Shown: in pieces, positions 48,901 through 60,900 of the stretch
How the letters are laid out: each line of letters starts with the position of its first letter
How positions within the stretch are numbered: position 1 is the stretch's first letter
Assembly: GCF_905220565.1 (NCBI RefSeq)
Contig: NC_059412.1
Location: 14,294,125-14,358,124, forward strand
Length of the DNA: 64,000 nucleotides
DNA from: Melitaea cinxia
Taxonomy: Eukaryota > Arthropoda > Insecta > Lepidoptera > Nymphalidae
Reading direction: 5' to 3'
Program-made: the position numbers and the translations under genes
The notes under the pieces: model-generated
Seen by the model: the letters and a program-made list of their open reading frames with translations, nothing else
What the model was told of the DNA's origin: nothing
Database searches by the model: none

Positions 48901-51900
48901 AGTGAAAAGTTGCGTCTTTTTTTAATAAAGAAGTAAGTGGTTTTGTTAATTTGGAGAAATTTTCGATAAATCGGCGATAATAGCCTACTAGACCTAAGAA
49001 AGACTTAATTTCTTTAGGATTTTTAGGAACTGGGAATTGTGAAACGGCTTTTACTTTATCAGGATTTGGAGAAACACCTTTGTCGGTGATAATATGGCCA
49101 AGGTAAGTGACTTCGTGTCTTAGAAACTCGCATTTGTCTGGCTGAAGCTTTAAGTTAAATTGGCGAAATTTGTCGAATACAAGTTTTAATTTCATCACGT
49201 GATCTTGTAAATTTTGACTGTATATTATACAATCGTCTAAATAAATGTAACAATGTAAGCCTTGTAAACCTGATAATACGGTGTTCATTAGCCTTTGAAA
49301 CGTGGCTGGGGCATTTTTTAACCCAAAAGGCATTCTAGTAAACTCGTAGTGTCCAGACATGCTTGAATTTGTGCTTATTGTGAATCCTGTTTTTGGAGCA
49401 TCTTTGGGACATGTCTTTAACTGATGGAAACCACTTGTAAGATCCAGAGTACTAAAATACTTGCAATGACCTAGTTGGTCAAGAATGTCGGTGATAAGAG
49501 GTAGTGGATAAGTTTCGGAAACAGTGACGTCATTAAGGCGACGGTAATCAATTACTATTCTCCACTTTTGTTTGCCAGAAGCATCCATCTTTTTCGGAAC
49601 TACCCAAACCGGGGCGCTCCACGGCGAAATAGAAGGTCGGATAATGTCTTGGTCCAACATCTTTCGAATTTGGGAATCGACTTCCTCTTTGTGGCACTCG
49701 GGAAACCGATAAGATTTGACATGAATAGGAGGTGCATCACCTGTATTAATAGTGTGTTCAATAGCATTCGTGAAGGTTAAGGGTTCACCGTCTATATGAA
49801 AAATATCTGTATATAAAGAACAACACTCTAAGAGAGCTTTTCGCTCTTCATCATTTAGATGTGAACAGCGTATAAGGCTTAAAACTTTATTTGCACGATC
49901 AAATTTATTACTCGAAATAGAATTAATATTAAAACAAGATTCCGAATCGAAACAATCTCGTTCAATTGGCGTTAACTTTACATGATAATTCTTTACTTCA
50001 ATATCATTTTCAGTTGTATTTAAAATAGAAAGATTTATTTTCTTATTTGGTTTTACCTTTACTATACAATTAGCGACATAAACACCTTCACTTAAGGTGT
50101 GATTTAATACGAGAGCTTCATTGTTATGATATAAGTCGGGCGAGTAATTTGATACAGTGCACTCGATAACGGCTTCAGCACGAGCCGGAATGATATAAGT
50201 TGGCTGTGTATAGATAATCGGAATAGAATGATTCATTATTGTCATAAATTTAGAATAATAATTAATATTTGATTTAAAATAATTGCAAAAATCACTACCG
50301 ATAATTCCGTCATAATTATTTAAATTAATATTATCTTTTGTTACGTGAAATTTATATTTAAATATTTCGTTAGAGATATTAAATTCCATTTGAAAGGTAC
50401 CTAATGTTTCCACAGGATTTTCAGAACTGTTAATTCCTTTTAATTTGACAATTTCATTTGATAAATTTGGTATTTGTAATAGACAGGAACCTTTTATAAT
50501 ACTGATAGATGATCCTGTATCGACAAGGAAACACAACTTATTCGAGGCAAGTTTCGAATTTAAATAAATATGAGGTAAAGATACCTTTTTGCTATAATTA
50601 TTAATTTCATAAATAAGTTTGGATTTGCAATTAGTATTTAAGTCACATGTATGTAACATAGTTTTAATATTAGAGTTAGTATTTTGGCAATTAATTTTAC
50701 CACTAGAAATAGTAGAATTAAGTTCATTTGATCGAGACATACATTTAGAGTTATTTAAGTTAGATTTGAATGATATATTCTTAGAGTTAGTAACATTTTG
50801 AGACTTATGATGATTAGTTTTGCCCTTAAAAATAGTAGGACTCGGCTCTTTTGGCTGAGATATAGATTTAGTAAAGTTAGTAGGATTCAACATTTTTTTG
50901 TTGAAATTTAGATTTAGTAGAGCAAGTAGGACTCAACATTTTTGGTTGAGATTTAGATTTAGTAGAGTTAGTATGACTCAACACTTTTGGTTGAGATTTG
51001 GATTTAGTAGAGTTAATAGGATTCAACATTTTCTGTTGAAATTTAGATTTAGTAGAATTAGCATGACTCAACACTTTTGGTTGAGATTTGGATTTAGTAG
51101 AATTAGTAAGATTCAACATTTTTTGTTGAAATTTAGATTTAGTAGAGTTAGTATGACTCAACGCTTTTGGTTGAGATTTGGATTTAGTAGAGTTAGTTGG
51201 ATTCAACATTTTTTGTTGAAATTTAGATTTAGTAGAATTAGTATGACTCAACACTTTTGGTTGAGATTTGGATTTAGTAGAGTTACTCGTAATAGGATTC
51301 AACATTTTGTGTTGAAATTTAGATTTAGTAGATTTAGTATGACTCAACACTTTTGGTTGAGATTTGGATTTAGTAGAGTTACTCGTAATAGGATTCAACA
51401 TTTTGTGTTGAAATTTAGATTTAGTAAAATTAGTAGAAAAGTTGGAATATGGCGTGTCCTTATGACCTTGAATGGATTTTGGCAGACACGGAACCAAAAT
51501 CCTTTTTAATTTAAATCTTCATGACGATTAATCGATTGAGAATCATTTATATAATTATTCGGTTCGTTTTCACATGTATGTGCACCGGCAATATTAGAAT
51601 TAGCATTTGACGTGTCATGTTGCACGTTGCTTGTATTCACACGGCGTTTCATATTAAATTGACGCTTGCGACATTCCATGATCGTATGACCGACGTGTTT
51701 ACAATAATTACACGTTTTATTATAAAATATATTAGAGTTTGTATTTAAATTATTTTTTGGATTTATGTGAAATAGTTTTCGCGAATATTTAGGCTCTTTA
51801 TTTTTATAGCAATCTGAGGAACTATGTCCTACCTTATTACATATCGAACACTGTTTCTGAGGTCTTGAATTAATTTTGTATAAATTAAATAATTTTTCCT

Positions 51901-54900
51901 CGTCAGTTGCATATTGTATAGCATCACTGAGAGTTAGAGGGTTTTTACACCTAACGATATTAGAAATTGAAGGGTTAAGCCCTAATAAAAATGAATTTAA
52001 AGCAAGGTCTTCCATGGCAGCTATACGGCCAGGGAGCTCGCTCTCGTCCTTACAGCTATAATGGATATCTGAATGTATTCGCGTTAAAATTTGCTCTATC
52101 CTTAATGAATATTTTGTTACGTCTTCATTTGGCAATTGTTTAGAATGTTGTAAATCGGACAATAAATGAGTCGCATGTTTCTTTTCTCCGAATGTAGACC
52201 TTAGAAATGTTTTTAAGTCTGACCAATTTGAAAAATGTTTTAAACTGCATGCAACCTGAGCTTTACCTTCTAATTGCGATAATATAAATTTACATAAAAT
52301 TTGTTGTTGGTCTAAATTAGCCAGTGACATCGCATTCTCACAATTGGTAAGAAATGCAGGGAGTGATTCTCTATCCCCACTATATGATTTGATAAATTTT
52401 GTTAAAAAGGATAATGTAATTTTTTCAGACATTTCGGTTCTTTTCAATGATTCCGCTTTAAGAGACATTAGCTTAAAATACTATTATGTATGCTGAGCTT
52501 ATAATAGGACAAAAATACAATAAGTACAATATGACAATGATAGAATAAAAATGCTTAAATCTTAAATTAAGTAGATTCAGAGTTTATACGATTTAGAACA
52601 CTGATTTAGAACACTGATTTATAAAACTCTACTAATTTGAGCACTTTTAGCTCTTAAATTTTTTAATTTACTTAATACTTTATAAATATCACAAAACACT
52701 TACAAGAAAACGGCAATACACACTCGCATGTCGTCGCGTGGGAACCGGTGTCGCGTTGCGGTGACGTCTCTCGTAACTGGAGCGGATGGAATTTTCTTGG
52801 TGTGGTGAGCTAGACCTGGAGACCCGGAGACTTGGAGCGGGCTCAGACGATATGCTGAGGCTGACCGTCGTCCTGGATGCAGTAGCTGGAGCGGGCTCAC
52901 GCTTAAGAGCGGAGGCTGATCGTCGTCCTTTGAGCGGCTGGAGCGGGCTCACGCTTAAGAGCGGAGGCTTATCGTCGTCCTTTGTAGTTGACGCAGGCTT
53001 AACCTTTGGTCAAGGCTTACTGTCGGTCAAAAATTAAGGGTGGCTCTGTTCGGATACCAGCGTCTGTTCCTTGACTCTACGTCGTCAGACTTCTCTGGTA
53101 TCCCACTTCTGACACCAATTTGTTAGGATGCCGACCCTGTTTGTCTTTTAAAAAAAAAACTACTTTACACCGCTAACTGCTTTATTTAAAAAGATTGGAC
53201 ACAATGTTGGATAACTGACTTCCGAACTTTAAATTGATGTCTGATCTACTCGGGGCTCTGAGTCTAACTGACTGTTTTTTAATAAAAATAATATTAACGA
53301 AGAAACAATATAATTCAATTGCTGAGTAATGATAAAACTATAGGAAAAATACAGTGTATAATATAAATGCTTATGAAGCTTTTACTGCGTTGTAAAATGG
53401 GATATAACAGATCGCTATCAGGTGTACATGATAACAACCGGGACCGACGGCTTAACGTGCTCTCCGAGGCACGGTGGGGAGACCCGCAAGGACTACACAA
53501 ACACCCAGAACACGGCAAACACCTGTATGGCCAATACAAATGTTTGTCATGTGCGGGGATCGAACCCGCAACCGCAATGTGTCGTCTATCTAATAATCTG
53601 TACTAATATTAAAAAGCTAAAGGCTTTGTTTAACAACCACTCCGGTGTAGTAGTGCACGTGCGATATGGGTACCTTGTCACCGGTGGTTTGTGGGTTCGA
53701 TTACTACTCGGTATGAATATTTGCATTTAAGCAATATTTGATTCCGGTTTCGATGTCTGCCCTTGTGAGTCTCTCCACCGTAACTCGGAGAGCACGTTTA
53801 GCCGTCGGTCCCGGTCGTTATCATGTACACCTGATAGCGATCGTTACTCATAGTAGGGTATATTATCCGCCAACCCGCAGTTGAGCAGCAAAGTGGAATA
53901 AGCTTCGATCCTTCTACATTGAGAAAGAAACCTATGCCCAGCAGTGGGAATGTTACCGGCTGCGTTACATAAGAACAATATAATATCTAAAGACATCCAT
54001 GATGTAATAAAAAGGGAAAATCGAAATGTTTACACAGTTTCGTAACGCTACGCGTTGCAATTTCTCCGAATTAATCTGGAGATAATTGAAGAAAGTATGA
54101 TAACAAGTTTAAATAATTTCAATTCTCTCTAGCGATGTAATCTCTTTCTAACCGCTGCGGTTATTTTATTGAAGTTAAAAAGCTGGCGAATGCGTGACGA
54201 CAGCGTTAAGAAAAGTGTGATCGAGTGAGGCGAACGGAGCTAGAGAGAGAGGTGCGAACACACATTTTCTTTCTCTCTTCCTCTTGCCAGTTACGTTTCG
54301 TATATCTAAGACGCAGTGCAGGCCTATTGTGCAGAAGTTTTACTTCAGTCGTGTGGTCTAAAGCACACTTGTTATTTCTTTATTTTTTTTGTATAGTACG
54401 TGTTAAACCTGTATTACACAAAAGACTTACAAATTTTATTTTATTTTTAAAAAATTACCAATTGTAGTATTTTTAACATCCGTATGTTCAAATGTCACAC
54501 ACACACACACACCGAGATTTAGAGACACCGAGACAAGAAACAAATATTTGCTTTGAAAAGATATCCCCCCCCCCCCTATTAGAACTCGGTCACTGTACCA
54601 ATGAACCAAAATCGGTCGTCACTATCATTTTAGTGTCACTATCAGTTTAGTGTTATGAAATTTTTTAGACAAACTTAGACATAATCAGGTCACTTCTATC
54701 CACTTTAATTTTAATTTCTTTAGTTGTTATGAAACGACTAGAACATACAAAGTAAAACAAAATAATGTTTACAAGAGTATACAAACAAGGTCTTACTTCT
54801 GTTAGTAATATCCTCCAGACACATAAACTCGGAGAAGAATATACATACTGGCACATAGGTAGCCTGGATGTTTTTATAAACACCTAACAGCAACATTTAC

Positions 54901-57900
54901 TATTGGTGGGTAAAGTATCCGCCAAGCCCGAAGTGGAGCAGCGTGGTGCATTAAGTTTTAACCATTTTCCTGTATATACGCGCGAGAAAGAGGCCTTCGC
55001 CCAGCAGTGGGGTGTAGATAAATCAACAGTCTTAATATACATACACATTAGAACAAAAATGATTAGGAAGCGTGTCTATATTATAGCGAATTATTATGTG
55101 TCTCAAATAAATGTCTTTCTTTCTTTCTTTCGAATTAATTAATAACCGGGTTTTTATTATAAGTATAGATAAACAATTTGTAATATCATGTCAAAAATCG
55201 ACCGTTCCAGCGGGAATCGAACCTGCATCTCCGACTGACCGTGTCGGTTAGCCAATTAAGCTATGGAACGATATACCCGTTAGATCGAAATTTTTGTATG
55301 ATCATTTTATATTCGGTTCTAAGCGAAAATAAATCGTACGAAGTATAAATAAATTTGTTATGTAACTATTATGTAAAAATTAAATTAGAACTGCGGTCAG
55401 TATCAATCAACGTCAATACAATAGATGAAAGATGTTAACTCTTGTCCAGTTACCGTGAAAACGTTCGTAAAAAAACAAGGTGAACGAACTTTTTGTGTTT
55501 TTTTAATAACGTTCTAATGGCCAGTATTTCGTAAAAAGTTTTATTAAAAGAGTTTGTATATTTAAGTTTAATTTTAATCCTCTTTTGTCATTTAAAAAGT
55601 ATTTTAGCAACGACGAGATCACTTCTCTACAGCCTACAGCGCAATGCTAATCACCTATTTAAGAACTTAAATAAGAAGATTTTTGTTTTCATTCTCAATT
55701 ATTAAACATGTAATTAATATTGGCAGCTCTCATAAAATAAATAAATTGTTGCTTCAGCCATTGTTAGCTGCTGTAGACCTGTGGGCTAGCCATCGCCATT
55801 GGCACTATCAAGTTTTTGTATTTCTACAATGAAGGGATCGTCTCTCCCCGTCCATCGCATCCATGTAACTTTCAATACTTGTAATAATGCTCCAATTTAA
55901 CGTGAAATTGATTTGAAGCGGTAACTTGAAGTTAAAAAAAGTCACCACACCTTGAGTCGACAATCGATTGGTTACAGATTACAAATATAAACAACCATCA
56001 TGGATATTAAAATGAAAACCAGGATAATTAGCGCGACCACCTTGTATTCAGTGTTGGTATTGTGAATTATTGTTATTAATAATAATTTAATTGTATTGTA
56101 TTTAAACGTAGGGACGTTGACCTGTTGTGAACTTTTAGACACGTGAGGTTAAAATAATCGCTGTTTTTCCAAAAATGTTCTTATATCTCCAAAATTTTTA
56201 AAATTTTTACCGACTTACAAAAAGGAAGTTTTCAATTCGATTTTTTTTTTGGGTATGTTACCTCATAACTTTTTACTGGCTATTCCGATTTTGATGGTTC
56301 TTGTTTTAACAGAAAGCTGATGCTTGTTATTTAAATTTGATTGAGATCTGATGACTACTTTTTGAGTAATTTTTATAACGCTTAACTTGACGATTTTTAC
56401 GTCTATATACTTGTCAATTTAATTAAAATCGTTTTTTTTTTCGTTTGCGAAAATACACAATTATTTCGTTTTCATACGAAACTTCTTTGAAGTATTAGGA
56501 AAAGCTAAAAAAAGTAAACCGAATTAGTCTAGCGGTGTACGAGTTTTGCGCTAAGCAAGGTATTTAGTTATTAATTTTTATAATAAAAACTAACTAACTA
56601 ACTCATCTGACTCAGTAACCCGAAGTGAGTCTTGGCCTCCGAAACAAAATTTCTCCACTTCGCATGATCTTGCACGATTTCCCGCCAATTATTGGCTTGG
56701 ATCTCACTCAAGTCTGCATCAACCACGTCCCTCCAGCAGTATCTGGGTCGACCCACCGGTCTACGTCCAGTTGGTCGACCCAGACTCTCTTGACTGCTCG
56801 ATCCTCCCCCATGCGTTCGACATGTCCGAGCCACCGCAACCTATGCGATTTTATTTCCCCCCAGGAGCTCTGGTCACCTTACTCACCAACAGGAACACAA
56901 TACTGCTCGAAAACAGTATTATTTTGCTGTGATCTTCTGTAAGGTCGAGGTACTACCCCAGTCGGGCGGCTCCATATTTTGAGCAGGAAATTTCCTGATG
57001 TTTTTGCCCTACCTCAGATAAATAATTTAAGAATTTATACAACTGATGTAATAAATATTGGCAAAATTTATAATTTATTAAAATAAAAATAAATAATAAA
57101 TAAATGTCTTATAACATACGGTCGTCTATTCCTATGATAAGAAACTTAATGCTTGTGTTACAGGTAACATCCGACTGTTAAAACTATTTTTTTTTAAATA
57201 TACATCAAGTAATACATATATAAATACAAATATTACACCCAGACTTAGGCGGGAATCGAACCCGCAACCCGCGAAACAGAAAGCACTACAAACTGCGCCA
57301 ACGGGTTAGTCACAAAATAAGAATATTACATTCGTGATTTCACGACAAAATAAAGACTTACCTAACATCCTAGCGATACTAATTTTAGGTAATAAGCCAA
57401 ATGACTAGACGTTAACAAAATAAACATTCTAAATTCACTTTCACGGTGACGTGGATTGCGAATTGATTTTATAACGGAGCGTTACGACCGAGTTCACACT
57501 AGTCGTTCGCAAAACTATTACCCTGTTCCTATATTCGAAAACCATTGGTTTTGCTTACGAACAGGTCACTTTCGAACTTGACATATTAAGTAATTGTAAT
57601 TGTTTCAATAATAAACAGAATTTAAATACCTATTATTAGATATAACTCAAAAATTAAAGAACAATCAAATCTGTACATCCAGTAAAAAGCTATCGAATAT
57701 CACGAAAAACATTGACTTGAGGATCTCCTCCTTTTTTTTGAATTGGGTTAAAAAAAGTTATGCTTACGAACCGTTTAATTTCGAACAGAACAGTTAATAA
57801 ATATCTTTAACATACACACACGGTCGTCTGTTACTAGGTTAGAGAATTTATGCCTATGTTATATTTATTATAGCAGCCGACTGATGCATCTACATATTTT

Positions 57901-60900
57901 TTACTATATATATTTTAATCTATACAAATAAATAAAATTGGAGTGTCTGTTTGTAATATTAAAATGATGGCTTTTTACTAAAATCATATGTATGTACGCG
58001 GTACATACACGGCACATTTACCAAAATAACATTTTTTACAAATTTTGTCTGTCTGTCTGCTTGTTCCAGCTAATCTCTGAAACAGTTGGACAGATTTTGA
58101 CGAGACTTTTACTGATAGCTAGCTGATGTAATAATGTGTAACTTAGGTTACTTTTATTCTTGATTTTTTTTTATAACTCTACAAACCGAACGATAAATAT
58201 TTTGTTAAATTCCACGCGGACGAAGTCGCGTTGACGGCTAGTGATAAATAAACACATTTTGATTTATGATAAGTTCGTTTTATTTCTTACTTGATAGTTA
58301 AACCAAGCATCTCTCTTTAGGCCAAGTAGGCCATAAGTGTACATATACGTTAACTAGACAATAAGTGTACATATATTATAGATAGCAAGTAAGTGTATAT
58401 ATAAACATAGATAATAATAATTATTATAATAGTGACAACAATAATTAAAGTAAGGCGCAATATAATTCTATGTCTTTTTGCATATAAGATATCAATTAAG
58501 TTTAGCATAATTTTGGTCGGTGGACTCACGTCTGCATTAGGGATACTAAGACAGAATAATTAGTTCTCTTAATGTAAGCTGCAGTAGTGTAACAAGTAAA
58601 CGATCAGTAATAAAACTAAAAATCGGAATAACAAAAGCATGGGCACTTTAAGCCTGTGGACATAACTCTATTTATAAAAAAAAAACCAAGCATCTCCATA
58701 TGATCAACAGGTTTTCTGAACACATATTGTTTTTGTAAACGAGATGCTTTTGTAAATACTCGTAGTTCTTCAAAACTTGATATCGTCATTCTAAACTATT
58801 CAAAAAAATTAATGCCCACATATTTTTGGCGCTACTATTTCCTTTTGAAATTGGTAACCTCCAACATGGTTCATTGTATAAATATATGGGTTTACCCAAT
58901 ATTTCTTCTGTTTTAGTGTAATAATAGATGTAATCCTGCACGGAATAATACGCTTTATCTATTAATTTTAATAAGTATCAGTGACTTAAATGGGCTTTTC
59001 ATTGCATTTTTATTGGTCACATTTAGGTAAGGCAAACGAGGTGTACCTCATTAAAAAAATCGTTCTAGTGTAGTACGAAATGTTACCTCATCACCGGTCG
59101 TAGATTTGATTCGCGCTCAAAACAGTTATTTGCATTTACACAAATATTTCCTTCCATGTCCTTGGAGGGGTCTTTCCACCGTACCTCCGAGAGGACGAAT
59201 ATAGATAAACTCCTTACACTCAACGGATTCCCATATAATTTTTACAATGTCTATTGCCCAAAAACAAAAGCACAAATGCCAAAATCTACGAGGCCTATAG
59301 AAATGTGAGGTATACGAATGAGTGAGAAGCGGAAATCGAACCTGCCACTAATAAATAGCAAGTGGTCTTGACCACTGTATCAAAGCATCGTCATCACGTA
59401 AAGCCATCTGTTCAGATTGTTCTCACCCGATAGCGACTATTTATGTCAGAACTTATCTTCTATTTGTTAAGAGAGGCGTTTAGCTATCAGTGGGGCGATT
59501 CTTGCGGGCTTAGATTTAGGTTAATTGAAAATTTATTCATTGACAGTTTTTGTGAAATTCGTTTTCGGTCGAAATTCGTTTCACTGTTTGTTATACAGTT
59601 CTAATAATGATATTTAGTATTAAATTCGGTAACAATATATAAATCACTTTTTTTAATTTGGTCGTTTAAATCTTGGCTTTTCAAACCTTTTTAAACTCTT
59701 TTTTATGCAAGTCCCTTGGTAAAAAAATGGTCTTATTCGTCCACTCTACCATTACTAACTTACTGTAAGCATATATTTACAATATCATCTGACGTTGAGT
59801 TCGGTAATCCATAATTTTTATCATTGGCCACGTTTTAGTATCAGACCCTTGTTAAGGAAATTAGGTACTTCTAGATTTACAAGGTTATACAAAATATTAG
59901 GTTCAATTCTATGTCTTTTGAATAAGGTTTAAAATGCAACAAATTTTATAAATCTAACTGTAAATAATCCTGGGTCTGGATATGCGTGGATGCGACACGA
60001 ACCCAAATATTTCATAACGTAAATAGAACGTGAAAGGTTGATGCAAATTGAAATGTTTTGGAAAAGTATACGAAGAGATAGATTCGGACAGATAAAATGA
60101 TAAAAATGTTTCCTAAGATATAACAAAAGTAGCGTCATCTGTCCATCCACATTTTTTTTCGAGATAAGTCACACAATCACCAATATATCATATACTAAAA
60201 CCTTCTCCGAAACACGCTGCATCTTATAGTATTAGTATAATTCCGATCGGTTCAGCAGTTTTCGCAGTATAACCGAACAAAAAAAAATAGCTCTCTATTT
60301 AGTAGTATAAATTATATAAAAAAGTGGGTGTGTCATATCTGACACGCAACAAGAGTTTGCGTCTTAAGAACGATAACCGTGGTATTTCACTTCAGCCTGT
60401 AATATCCCACTGTTGGGCATAGGCAGAGGCCTAAAATAAAAAGGCCTGGGGAAAGAGTTCCCCATGAAGGAGAAGGATCAGAGCTTAATCCACCATGCTG
60501 CTCCAATGCGGGTTGACGGATATATTCCCTACTATGAGTAACGATCGTTATCAGGTGTACATGGTAGCAACCGGGACCGACGGCTTAACGTACTCTCCGA
60601 GGCACGATGGGGAGACTCACAACTGCACAGATTTGATTGCACAAACACCCAGACTACGGAAAAACATACACATATACTATGGCCAATAAATTCTTTTGTC
60701 ATGTGTGGAGATCGAACCCGCAAATGCCAGCGCAACAGCCACAAACCAGTGCTGTGACCGTTGCGCCAACGCGTTCGCCACTGTGGTATTTAAAAATATT
60801 ATTATCAAGGCATCTTGCATTACTGTTTAGCGATATTGTTTCACACGCTTTCACTATATTTTATAAATATAGCCCATATTTTTTAAACCACATGCTTAAT

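Larger units (their letters stand above)
43996..53409 (-). mobile_element. Ty3/gypsy-type LTR retrotransposon with env (errantivirus-like)
   Basis: A full-length 9414-bp element lies in intron 1 of the His-rich gene in the same orientation. It has two 289-bp LTRs that read as identical, beginning and ending TGTTA...TAACA, with GATC duplicated at 43992-43995 and 53410-53413. A tRNA-Leu primer site adjoins the 5' LTR and a polypurine tract adjoins the 3' LTR. The order is gag, spacer repeat, protease, RT, RNase H, integrase, env. This order and the env fusion motif fit errantivirus-like Ty3/gypsy elements of insects. LTR identity implies recent insertion. pol is interrupted by frame breaks (see the pol entries), so this copy as read would not make a complete integrase. 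Confidence 0.96.

Noticed and set aside
50890..51440. Possible CRISPR-like array
   Set aside because: The units are contiguous and alternate between two related types with no unique spacers; the repeat is inside a retrotransposon coding region.
50898..51509. 203-residue Phe/Arg/Ser-rich repeat frame on the + strand
   Set aside because: It is antisense to the gag-pol spacer repeat. The sense strand continues into gag and pol and is the coding one.
52689..53037. Arg/Ser-rich frames in the GC-richer retrotransposon leader
   Set aside because: They lie between the primer site and gag, overlap on both strands, and depend on short direct repeats. No known domain is present.
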